A stretch of DNA of 6,182 nt from Nitrososphaerales archaeon (GCA_029237515.1 JARBAV010000311.1:1-6182), one strand, 5' to 3'; shown: positions 1 through 4,974, numbered from the stretch's first letter. Numbers and translations are program-made. The notes: a model not told the origin generated them from the sequence alone.

Positions 1-344
1 AATATAATGATTGCACCTAGAATAGCAGTCAATGAACCTATAACTTCAAACCTGTCTGGCTTCTTCTTGTCCACAAAAATTCCCCATATAATTGCAGATA
101 CAATAAAGATTCCGCCATAAGCAGCATAGACTCTTCCAAAGTTAGCTGGTTGCAGTGTAGGAATGATACCATAAATGAATAGAATGACTCCACCAAATAG
201 ACCAAACGCAACTCCTTTTCTTTCACGTAACCATTTCCATACAAGGTAACCACCTCCAATTTCAGCAAACGCTGCGACAAAGAACAATATGATACTTGCG
301 AGTATGTTTAATGCCAGGCTATTCGTGATTATGATTTCTGCCAT
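1..344 (-). CDS. YnfA/UPF0060-like small membrane transporter, subunit A (3' end cut by window edge)
   Basis: This is a four-helix membrane protein of the YnfA/UPF0060 family, a branch of the small multidrug resistance (SMR) type drug/metabolite transporters that work as dimers in the cytoplasmic membrane. The frame opens with ATG at 344 and stays open for 114 codons to the window edge. The family is usually about 108 to 125 residues, so probably only the last few residues are missing. Visible family marks are [13 protein letters not shown] (about 27-39, with the membrane-embedded Glu28), [17 protein letters not shown] (62-78), and a last helix starting near residue 101. The loops after helix 1 (KWLRERK) and after helix 3 (DKKKPDR) are basic. 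Its start lies inside the last codons of the neighbouring paralogue (16-nt overlap), so the two are almost certainly co-transcribed. Family assignment is confident; substrate is unknown. Confidence 0.9.
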   Translation of the reverse strand, partial: MAEIIITNSLALNILASIILFFVAAFAEIGGGYLVWKWLRERKGVAFGLFGGVILFIYGIIPTLQPANFGRVYAAYGGIFIVSAIIWGIFVDKKKPDRFEVIGSLTAILGAIII

Positions 345-706
345 AGTGATTCTTCGCCTCTCCTAGGAACGTAAAATATTATGACTATCCCAACTATTGC
401 TATTATGGCTCCCAATATATCATAAAAGTCAGGAATGACATTCTCAAAGAGCATGCCCCATAACAGAGCCATTGCAATAAAGACGCCTCCATAAGCTGCG
501 TATATTCTGTGAAAATGAGAAGGTTGGAGAGTAGGTACTATGCCGTATAAAAACAAGACAAATCCGCCGATGACACCAAGTACCCAACTCATGTCTTCAC
601 GAAGCCACAGCCAGATTAGGTAACCTCCGCCAATTTCACATAGACCAGCAATGAAAAAGAAAAATAGTGAATATAGTATCTTCATTACCTTTGCAGAGTC
701 GGTCAT
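329..706 (-). CDS. YnfA/UPF0060-like small membrane transporter, subunit B
   Basis: This 125-residue four-helix membrane protein is a paralogue of the overlapping downstream gene; by eye the two are about half identical. Family motifs are [13 protein letters not shown] (23-35, with Glu24 in helix 1), [19 protein letters not shown] (58-76), and the last helix [15 protein letters not shown] (97-111), followed by a basic tail starting PRRG. In contrast to its partner, the loops after helix 1 (REDM) and helix 3 (ENVIPDFYD) are acidic. YnfA of enterobacteria is an SMR-like efflux protein; the substrate here is unknown. ATG at 706 was chosen because AAGGT lies just before it and a TATA box lies about 32 nt upstream. 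An internal ATG at residue 8 is a less likely start. It is the first gene of a two-gene operon reading toward the left window edge. Confidence 0.92.
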   Translation of the reverse strand: MTDSAKVMKILYSLFFFFIAGLCEIGGGYLIWLWLREDMSWVLGVIGGFVLFLYGIVPTLQPSHFHRIYAAYGGVFIAMALLWGMLFENVIPDFYDILGAIIAIVGIVIIFYVPRRGEESLWQKS

Positions 707-732
707 ATTACCTTAAGTGATTTGATATGGGG

Positions 733-742
733 CTACTTATAG
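733..742 (-). promoter_or_regulatory. TATA box of the YnfA-like gene pair
   Basis: On the minus strand CTATAAGTAG is centred about 32 nt before the ATG at 706. With the usual archaeal spacing of about 26 nt to the start of transcription, this gives a leader of only about 6 nt. Identified by pattern and position only. Confidence 0.5.
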
Positions 743-778
743 AAATATTGTGGATTTAGCTTCTGATTTCCAAAACTT

Positions 779-788
779 TTTTTAAAAG
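779..788 (+). promoter_or_regulatory. TATA-like box of the small Cys-rich gene
   Basis: TTTTTAAAAG is centred about 30 nt before the ATG at 814 and fits an archaeal TATA box for a leaderless or nearly leaderless mRNA. It is part of a short self-complementary stretch, CTTTTTTTAAAAG (776-788). Confidence 0.45.
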
Positions 789-813
789 ATGTAATGATAT
801 GAGTTAATAGCTT

Positions 814-960
814 ATGCATATTGAATGTGCAGATTGCGAATGTCATCCTAAAGACTGCAACCTCAGTACTTCGCCTAAAAATTGCCCGAATTGTTCGCTT
901 GAAGAGTCTTGTTGCTGGACAAGGCTAAGGATCCACATTCAGAAGTGTATCAAGTTATAG
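814..960 (+). CDS. 48-residue cysteine-rich protein, possible metal binder
   Basis: The frame from ATG 814 to TAG 958-960 encodes 48 residues, nine of them cysteine (positions 5, 8, 10, 15, 24, 27, 33, 34, 45). Two CxxC knuckles (CADC at 5-8 and CPNC at 24-27) plus CxC, CC and a late Cys could hold one or two zinc ions or an iron-sulfur centre. There is no signal peptide or membrane helix, so it is probably cytoplasmic. A TATA-like box lies about 30 nt upstream and there is no Shine-Dalgarno site, matching leaderless translation. It is divergent from the YnfA-like pair. The Cys density and the promoter argue that it is real despite its length. I do not recognise the family; a metallothionein-like or zinc-finger role is inference. 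Confidence 0.6.
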   Translation: MHIECADCECHPKDCNLSTSPKNCPNCSLEESCCWTRLRIHIQKCIKL

Positions 961-987
961 ACACGATCCTAAGGTCATTTAGCATAG

Positions 988-1013
988 TTGTCACAAGTTG
1001 ATGATACTGACAA
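988..1013. terminator. Weak inverted repeat between convergent genes
   Basis: TTGTCA (988-993) and TGACAA (1008-1013) form a perfect 6-bp stem with a 14-nt loop. It sits in the 58-nt gap between the Cys-rich gene and the convergent minus-strand gene. It may help end transcription from either side; a stem this short can arise by chance. Confidence 0.25.
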
Positions 1014-1018
1014 GTGTT

Positions 1019-1306
1019 TCATCTGTTTTCTTCATGTCCTTCCACTTTAGTCGCCTCATCTTCAGAGTGGGCAGATCCTTCCTGCTCCTCAGCATGTCTT
1101 TCTTCGCTCTCCTCACCTTTTTCTTGGTGGGCGGGTTGTCCTGTTAGAATCTCATTCATAACCTCTTGCGGTGTTTCATCTGCCCTATGACCTTCTGGTT
1201 CCAAAGCTGAAAGCCTAAGATGAATGCTTACTGCCAGCCCAATAACCACAGCAGCAGCTATTCCTGATACTATGATTACCGTTGATCCCTTTTTCAAATC
1301 ATGCAT
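1019..1306 (-). CDS. Single-helix membrane protein with Glu/His-rich tail
   Basis: The 95-residue product has a short basic N-terminus (HDLKK), one hydrophobic helix at about 8-30, then a hydrophilic tail of about 60 residues. The tail carries 18 Glu, 2 Asp and 5 His (40, 60, 71, 80, 91). The last four His recur every 9 to 11 residues within Glu-rich sequence. The basic N-terminus suggests N-in, so the tail would face outside as an anchored, disordered, possibly metal-binding segment. No known domain is recognised. ATG 1306 has an A/T-rich box (ATTTAATAAA on the minus strand) about 20 nt upstream, consistent with a leaderless mRNA. It is divergent from a winged-helix regulator gene with 70 nt between the starts, so shared control is possible. 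The low-complexity tail makes homology searching unreliable. Confidence 0.65.
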   Translation of the reverse strand: MHDLKKGSTVIIVSGIAAAVVIGLAVSIHLRLSALEPEGHRADETPQEVMNEILTGQPAHQEKGEESEERHAEEQEGSAHSEDEATKVEGHEENR

Positions 1307-1320
1307 TCTTAAACAATGAA

Positions 1321-1332
1321 TTTATTAAATTC
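1321..1332 (-). promoter_or_regulatory. A/T-rich box upstream of the Glu/His-rich membrane protein gene
   Basis: Minus-strand GAATTTAATAAA lies about 15 to 26 nt before the ATG at 1306 and is the only good TATA candidate there. The spacing is slightly short, which would place the transcription start at or next to the ATG. Confidence 0.35.
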
Positions 1333-1354
1333 CTCTTCATTTCTAAACATTGAG

Positions 1355-1368
1355 TCCCACAGTTGGGA
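1355..1368. promoter_or_regulatory. Dyad TCCCA-CAGT-TGGGA in the divergent gap, candidate operator
   Basis: A perfect 5-bp inverted repeat with a 4-nt centre lies 9 nt before the start of the regulator gene and about 50 nt before the divergent gene's start. It is GC-rich in an otherwise AT-rich gap. A dyad here suits autoregulation by a dimeric winged-helix protein. On the minus strand the same bases read TTCAAATCCCAACTGTGGGA, which also resembles the 3' end of a tRNA gene. Confidence 0.35.
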
Positions 1369-1376
1369 TTTGAACT

Positions 1377-1736
1377 ATGATAATAATACAAAGCAAGAGA
1401 CTCAAAACTCATATCATGTCTGCCTTATCAGACTCAAGTATGGAAAAGATATTGCAATCCACCTCCTTCTCTGACAGGTCAGCCAGTGATATAATCCGAA
1501 CCCAAGGACTACCACATTCAACTACCTACAGAAAGATCAATGAGCTGATCAAATGCGGCCTTTTAGTTCTCTATAGATCGGAAATAGCCAGTGGAAAGAA
1601 GATAGCATATTATAAAAGTACGTTACGCTCGATAACAGTGAGCTACCAAGGCATCGCAGATACCAAGATTGAAGCAGAACCAAATCAAGACGCTCTCGAA
1701 AGAATCTCTAATAGGTTTTACGATCTGAAGGATTAG
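1377..1736 (+). CDS. Winged helix-turn-helix transcriptional regulator
   Basis: The 119-residue protein is a small archaeal DNA-binding regulator. Residues about 20-33 form a first helix. Residues 36-62 (SASDIIRTQGLPHSTTYRKINELIKCG) give the helix-turn-helix, with HSTTYRKINEL as recognition helix. Residues 63-82 (LLVLYRSEIASGKKIAYYKS) form a beta-wing typical of ArsR/MarR/TrmB-like folds. The C-terminal 30 residues (ALERISNRFYDLKD at the end) look helical and may dimerise. No ligand domain or metal-binding Cys cluster is seen; C60 is the only Cys. ATG 1377 is taken as the start; ATG at residue 14 (1416) is the alternative and would leave the fold intact. A membrane protein gene follows after 9 nt and is very likely co-transcribed, suggesting that the regulator responds to, or controls, that protein. 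Target genes are unknown. Confidence 0.85.
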   Translation: MIIIQSKRLKTHIMSALSDSSMEKILQSTSFSDRSASDIIRTQGLPHSTTYRKINELIKCGLLVLYRSEIASGKKIAYYKSTLRSITVSYQGIADTKIEAEPNQDALERISNRFYDLKD

Positions 1737-1745
1737 ATATAAGGT

Positions 1746-2222
1746 ATGGAACCGATTCAACTTATCGTTCCATGCATAGTTTTTGCCGCCTGTATTATTC
1801 CTCTTTATTTCGCAATAAATATAAAAACTGAAAGTCAGAGAATCCTATCTTCATTTCTATTCGCCTCGTTACTAGCATATGGAATTCACTCGCTCTTAGA
1901 ATCTTTTGAGGTCATTAATTATGGCATATTTGCAAAACTCTGCTTCGTAGTCTCAGGATTTGGATTGATGGTTGCTTACTCTTTCCTTCAATTAAAAAAC
2001 TCACATGTTCTCGTTGGAGGAATATTTGGAATTGCAATGATAGCATCATTTGGTGTATGGATGGCAGGTGAGCTTCTTGAAGCGACTTTCTTTGTCACAG
2101 AAGAACAGCAACAAGAAATTATAGATCTCATAAGCTCTGGTGCGATGGCAGGATTTGGGATTTTTATTATTGTCAGGTTCTTATGGTTACAAAAATTCGT
2201 GTTTATAGAGTCAAGAATGTAA
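1746..2222 (+). CDS. Five-helix membrane protein of unknown function, paired with regulator
   Basis: The 158-residue integral membrane protein has about five hydrophobic helices, at about 4-25, 34-52, 60-81, 88-111 and 128-148. A polar segment (TEEQQQEIIDLI, 118-129) lies between helices 4 and 5. Short hydrophilic ends and no soluble domain leave little room for an enzymatic part. Charged residues near the helices (E52, E55, E109, E112) could matter for sensing or transport, but no family motif is recognised. AAGGT directly before ATG 1746 is too close for a normal Shine-Dalgarno site; translation may be coupled to the regulator gene ending at 1736. The gene is followed at once by a hairpin terminator, closing a two-gene operon. 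A membrane sensor, or the effector regulated by the upstream protein, are both possible. Confidence 0.8.
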   Translation: MEPIQLIVPCIVFAACIIPLYFAINIKTESQRILSSFLFASLLAYGIHSLLESFEVINYGIFAKLCFVVSGFGLMVAYSFLQLKNSHVLVGGIFGIAMIASFGVWMAGELLEATFFVTEEQQQEIIDLISSGAMAGFGIFIIVRFLWLQKFVFIESRM

Positions 2223-2266
2223 AGCGATTTGTCTATCTTTTAGACTTTGCTTTAGTTTCCATTTTT
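2221..2266 (+). terminator. Nested hairpin and T-rich run after the regulator/membrane operon
   Basis: AAAGC (2221-2225) pairs with GCTTT (2249-2253), and inside it GTCTA (2231-2235) pairs with TAGAC (2241-2245). The stem starts within the stop codon of the membrane protein gene and is followed by AGTTTCCATTTTT. U-rich tails are the main archaeal termination signal, so this is a credible operon end. Confidence 0.55.
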
Positions 2267-2321
2267 AAACTTGCTTTACCCGGCTTCTCTTGATAATCTA
2301 AATAGTCTCTCTAGTAAATTT

Positions 2322-2401
2322 ATGTATATGACTGATTCGCTAAGCTTAAAGAAAAAGAAGCCGAACTAGAAAATAAACTAATGTCTAATCTTCATTCATG
2401 A
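2322..2401 (+). pseudogene. Possible frameshifted remnant of a small coiled-coil protein
   Basis: From ATG 2322 the frame reads MYMTDS and soon stops after SLKKKKPN. The neighbouring frame from 2339 reads AKLKEKEAELENKLMSNLHS and stops at 2399-2401. Joining them with one extra base near 2338 gives a natural-looking 26-residue peptide with a charged heptad-like stretch, KLKEKEAELENKL. A box TCTAAATAG lies at about 2297-2305, roughly 20 nt before the ATG. This could be a decayed small gene or chance. Confidence 0.25.
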
Positions 2402-2475
2402 GCTTAAACCTTTTAGTGTATTGACATTTGTTTCCACATGGAGTACCGAGCATAACTTATCCAATTTTGAAACCA

Positions 2476-2493
2476 TCCTCCCAGTTAGGAGGA
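2476..2493 (-). terminator. Hairpin TCCTCC-cagtta-GGAGGA over a stop codon
   Basis: A perfect 6-bp GC-rich stem with a 6-nt loop that contains the TAA stop (2485-2487) of the minus-strand gene ending here. It may stabilise the 3' end of that mRNA. No long T-run follows on the minus strand, so true terminator activity is uncertain. Confidence 0.4.
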
Positions 2494-2796
2494 CAACGTA
2501 GCTATGTCAATAAGTGGCCATGATAGTTCAGTGTTATCTTCTGCTATCATTGTAGGGTATATGGAATACGGTAAGCTTTGTACCAATTCTAGACTTGGTA
2601 TTAGAGGGGTTCGCATTCGCTGTGCTAGGCTACGTGCATATATTCTCTCAAAATGAAAAGTCGCAACTGAAAATAGCAGCAAGAGAAGTATAACAACACC
2701 GACACTAATTCCGTCTCCCATTCTAAATTTTTTCGTATGGTCGTGCTTGCTCCTACGTAAAGTAAATGCTTTATTCGTCACCTCATACTCTGCCAA
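2485..2796 (-). CDS. Small single-helix membrane protein, unknown function
   Basis: The 103-residue product has a basic, hydrophilic N-terminus (residues 1-28, including RRSKHDHTKK), one strong helix at about 29-48 with a run of five Leu, and a 55-residue tail with several prolines (RTPLIPSLELVQSLPYSIYP). The N-in, tail-out arrangement follows from the positive charges before the helix. The start is TTG at 2796: there is no in-frame ATG before residue 26, and a stop codon lies two codons upstream. A TATA box about 24 nt before this TTG fits a leaderless mRNA and supports it. A perfect 15-bp dyad abuts that box. No Cys and no recognised domain. No neighbour shares its promoter, so it appears to be a single-gene unit. 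Confidence 0.5.
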   Translation of the reverse strand: MAEYEVTNKAFTLRRSKHDHTKKFRMGDGISVGVVILLLLLFSVATFHFERIYARSLAQRMRTPLIPSLELVQSLPYSIYPTMIAEDNTELSWPLIDIATLSS

Positions 2797-2815
2797 TATT
2801 TAATAAGAGCATGTT

Positions 2816-2835
2816 GATATTTAAGTACGACTTAA
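2816..2835 (-). promoter_or_regulatory. TATA box plus overlapping dyad TTAAGT-ACG-ACTTAA
   Basis: The minus-strand box ACTTAAATATC (2816-2826) is centred about 24 nt before the TTG start at 2796. The perfect 6-3-6 dyad at 2821-2835 overlaps the upstream side of this box, where the BRE element and transcription factor B would bind, so a regulator bound there could block initiation. Position makes it notable; a 6-bp dyad alone is expected by chance about twice in a window this size. Confidence 0.4.
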
Positions 2836-3056
2836 CAAGGATAATCATTGATAGAAAATATGAATACGGCCTCCCTACTTTATGACCCAAATCTCTTAAT
2901 AATACATCTAGATAAGCGACCAGTTCAGTAAAGGTTACCGTGAATATAATAATTTGAAAAATTGCACTTTCAATATTTCTGATTATAAGAACATTGCGAA
3001 TTATGAGATAACGCCAAAAGCCAGGAATAAGTAATCATTAACCTAATTAATCAAGG
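2836..3056. other. Intergenic stretch with no supported feature
   Basis: With the flanking promoters, the gap between two divergent small membrane-protein genes is 300 nt. The only noticeable frame is a 23-codon one from ATG 2860 with no good promoter spacing and ordinary composition, which I do not accept as a gene. The rest is AT-rich and without clear repeats. Confidence 0.5.
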
Positions 3057-3089
3057 TTTAATAGATCATTAATGTACTATACATTAGTG
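3057..3089 (+). promoter_or_regulatory. Promoter with dyad TAATGTA-CTA-TACATTA between TATA box and start
   Basis: TTTAATAG (3057-3064) is a TATA-like box about 36 nt before ATG 3097. Just downstream lies a perfect 7-3-7 inverted repeat (3070-3086). It extends to 3067-3089 with one mismatched pair, so 9 of 10 positions pair. It covers the region between the box and the expected transcription start near 3087, a typical place for an archaeal repressor operator. The central TATACATT could instead be the TATA box itself, but it would lie only about 15 nt from the ATG. Confidence 0.5.
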
Positions 3090-3096
3090 TAATAAG

Positions 3097-3378
3097 ATGA
3101 TACCTGTTACCAATCGTAAAAGCAAGACCGAGCCAAGCCTTGTTCCTGTTGGTCTTGCTTTGCTAGTCATGGCTCTGTCCCTCACCGCAATAGCAATTAG
3201 CTTTACGTCATTTGGTCACTTGGCAGGATATGCATCTAAAATCATGGAACTGCAGCAAAAAAGACTAAGACAACAGTATGGATTACCACCTGCGCATATT
3301 GTTACAGATCCCAAGATTCTTCAAGTTCCTCCTTCACTCAGAAATATGCTTGGCGCTTACTATACCGACCCTAAATAA
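3097..3378 (+). CDS. Small single-helix membrane protein with proline-rich tail
   Basis: The 93-residue product starts with a basic stretch (NRKSK, 6-10), has one hydrophobic helix at about 15-38, and then a tail of about 55 residues. The tail includes an amphipathic charged segment (KIMELQQKRLRQQYG, 48-62) and proline-containing sequence (LPPAHIVTDPKILQVPPSL, 63-81). Topology is probably N-in, tail outside. There is no lipobox, Cys or recognised domain. ATG 3097 lies behind a TATA-like box and a perfect dyad; no Shine-Dalgarno site is seen. Its general plan (basic N-terminus, one helix, Arg-rich juxtamembrane segment, proline-rich tail) resembles that of the gene at 2485-2796 on the other strand, but by eye I cannot show homology. 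Confidence 0.6.
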   Translation: MIPVTNRKSKTEPSLVPVGLALLVMALSLTAIAISFTSFGHLAGYASKIMELQQKRLRQQYGLPPAHIVTDPKILQVPPSLRNMLGAYYTDPK

Positions 3379-3780
3379 ACGAAAATCAGTATTGAAGTAG
3401 AAATCCCTTACATACTAAGTGATATGTGCTCTTCTTGCTCAAGTCATCATCTGCTTAAATTATTCAAAGCTATTTGTTCTCCTAGAAAATAGCTATCTCT
3501 AAATAATTCTTGTGTTCATCGGATCTCTTGTTCCTGATTCGGTTATCATGGTGGCCTTAAAACATGTAAGATAGAATGATCAGAATGGTCCCAAGCTGAG
3601 AGGAGATCTAATTCATGCTGTAAACTTTGGCACCGCCATGTTTTGATGCAAGAAATTGATTTGCCGATTACTTCAATCTCAATAAGTTACAAATGTGACG
3701 TTCTAAACTATCATTACTTACGATAACACCTATCTTCTTAGCAAAGTTTATGCGTACATTCAATCTTCCAGAAATGTATC
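3379..3780. other. About 400 nt without a convincing gene
   Basis: Both strands were read. The plus strand has a 22-codon frame from ATG 3424 (MCSSCSSHH...) that is too short and lacks a placed promoter. The minus strand has an open stretch 3686-3546 without a start codon. Structure is present: an 8-bp inverted repeat at 3468-3494, and distant complementary octamers AAAACATG (3559-3566) and CATGTTTT (3637-3644). These could be parts of a structured RNA or remnants of a lost gene; neither is shown. Confidence 0.4.
3468..3494. repeat. Perfect 8-bp inverted repeat AGCTATTT / AAATAGCT
   Basis: The arms are 3468-3475 and 3487-3494 with an 11-nt loop. It lies about 90 nt beyond the stop of the plus-strand membrane protein gene. 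It could be a transcription end hairpin or part of a small RNA. No poly-T tract follows directly. Confidence 0.35.
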
Positions 3781-3810
3781 AACCTAAATGAACCATATTA
3801 TCATTAGGTT
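3781..3810 (-). terminator. Hairpin overlapping the stop codon of the SPFH gene
   Basis: AACCTAA (3781-3787) and TTAGGTT (3804-3810) are perfect complements. Read on the minus strand, the stem extends to 9 bp with a single bulge (AACCTAATG against CATTTAGGTT) and an 11-nt loop. It begins within the TAA stop (3809-3811). It may end or protect the transcript; no strong T-run follows. Confidence 0.4.
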
Positions 3811-4825
3811 ATGACGATGATCCCGTCGAAGCTGATTTAGTTAGTTTTTGAGGGGTTTTCTGTTGCTCTTGTTGTTGTTGCTGTTGTTGTTTTGATACCG
3901 CTCTCCTTGTATTCTCCAAATAAGCGATAGTTGTTGCCAGATTGCCAAATCCCATAGAATTGATGGTCTCGGATGGAATCATAACTATTGTATTACCTTG
4001 AACCTTTATCGACTCGTATAACATATTTGATTGTCGCAGTGCATATGCTACTGGGTTATCAGCATATACTTTTGATGCCTCTTCAAACCTTTTTGCTACT
4101 TGAACTTCTGATTCTCCAAAAGTGATTCTAGCGTTCTTCTCCCGTTCAGCTTGAGCTTGCATAGACATCGCAGATTCCAGCTCTTGTGGGATGATGACCT
4201 GACGAATCTCTACCCCCGTTACCTCTATTCCCCAACTTATTGCTTCCTCAGAGATTATCTTTTTAACAACATGGTTAATTTCTTCCCTCTTTGACAATAT
4301 ATCCTGAAAAAGCGCTGAACCGATATTGTTTCGGAGTGTAGTTTGTGAAACCTGCTTTATCATTTCATTGAAGTTCTGGACATTTAGTATAGCGTCTTTA
4401 GACCGTGCTTCTAGTATCCTATATCTAAGTATGGCATCGATAGTTACAGGAACGTTGTCCTTTGTAAGCATTCTCTCGGCTTTAAATTCACTAACTCTTT
4501 CTCTTATGTCAACAACCAATACATTGTCCCCAAATGGAATTCTGGCTTGTATGCCAGGACCAATTTGTCTTTTAAACCTGCCCAACCTTAAGATTATAGC
4601 TCTTTCATATTGTCTTATTATTATCAGAAACGAAGAAATTATCAGAGCTAGGCCGGCAATCAGTGATAGATACAGGACTAAATCGCTTTCCATCAGAATT
4701 CCAATTCCAATCCCTACAATTGCAACCACTATACCTAAAATAAGATTGGTTCCCGAACCTTTTTGATTAACAATCTTATCAAAGGAATCGAGTATCATAG
4801 AGGATGGTGATGACAGATTTACCAC
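3809..4825 (-). CDS. Stomatin/prohibitin-like SPFH (Band 7) membrane protein
   Basis: The 338-residue protein is a stomatin-like SPFH protein. Such proteins form ring- or cage-like oligomers on the membrane and organise microdomains or help regulate membrane proteases. Two helices lie at about 28-45 and 50-71. The Band 7 domain spans about 72-235, with YERAIILRLGRFKR (73-86), GPGIQARIPF, VVDIRERV, LTKDNVPVTIDAILRYRI and QTTLRNNIG. Next come the WGIEVTGVEIRQVIIPQELE segment and a coiled-coil AQAEREKNARITFGE, which match the family closely. The tail then carries seven Gln in a row, Glu, two Gln, and a Ser/Thr-rich end. GTG at 4825 was chosen because AAGGA lies just upstream; ATG at 4798 is the alternative. 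No NfeD-type partner, often beside stomatin genes, is visible in the window. It is apparently transcribed alone. Role in this organism is inferred from family only. Confidence 0.93.
   Translation of the reverse strand: MVNLSSPSSMILDSFDKIVNQKGSGTNLILGIVVAIVGIGIGILMESDLVLYLSLIAGLALIISSFLIIIRQYERAIILRLGRFKRQIGPGIQARIPFGDNVLVVDIRERVSEFKAERMLTKDNVPVTIDAILRYRILEARSKDAILNVQNFNEMIKQVSQTTLRNNIGSALFQDILSKREEINHVVKKIISEEAISWGIEVTGVEIRQVIIPQELESAMSMQAQAEREKNARITFGESEVQVAKRFEEASKVYADNPVAYALRQSNMLYESIKVQGNTIVMIPSETINSMGFGNLATTIAYLENTRRAVSKQQQQQQQEQQKTPQKLTKSASTGSSS
3860..3889 (-). repeat. CAA/CAG triplet repeat encoding a polyglutamine run
   Basis: Ten consecutive codons, nine of them CAA or CAG with one GAG between, encode seven Gln, Glu, two Gln near the C-terminus of the SPFH protein. 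Triplet repeats of this kind can change length by slippage without shifting the frame. Confidence 0.8.
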
Positions 4826-4860
4826 TTCCTTCTGTCAATTGGCAGATTTGATCCGGATTC

Positions 4861-4870
4861 GATATTATTG
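4861..4870 (-). promoter_or_regulatory. Possible TATA box of the SPFH gene
   Basis: Minus-strand CAATAATATC is centred about 41 nt before the GTG at 4825. That predicts a leader of about 15 nt carrying the AAGGA element. Weak match, chosen by position. Confidence 0.3.
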
Positions 4871-4974
4871 TAGCGATAAGCTAGAGTATTCCCTGAAATA
4901 CAATAACCAGTTAAATCCTTAATTTCTTTAGGTGACATCAATCTATGTATGTATTACGGACCTAATAAAATTGG

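Noticed and set aside
38..280. 80-codon minus-strand open frame
   Set aside because: It is a shadow of the YnfA-like gene at 1-344; the other frame carries all family motifs ([15 protein letters not shown]), while this one has none.
2860..2931. 23-codon plus-strand frame beginning MNTASLLYD
   Set aside because: Too short, ordinary composition, and the nearest TATA-like box is about 40 nt away and better explained by the minus-strand gene.
3424..3492. 22-codon plus-strand frame beginning MCSSCSSHH
   Set aside because: The Cys and His residues are eye-catching, but it is very short, lacks a well-placed TATA box and overlaps an inverted repeat.
3575..3605. Possible C/D box small RNA (AATGATC ... 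CTGAG)
   Set aside because: The C box match is poor, and no second C'/D' pair or terminal stem is visible.
3546..3686. 46-codon open stretch on the minus strand containing CIKTWRCQ
   Set aside because: No ATG, GTG or TTG start in the frame and no recognisable protein; treated as non-coding or decayed.
4326..4766. 146-codon plus-strand open frame
   Set aside because: It lies entirely antisense to the SPFH gene, whose protein clearly matches the Band 7 family. The antisense product has no recognisable domain.
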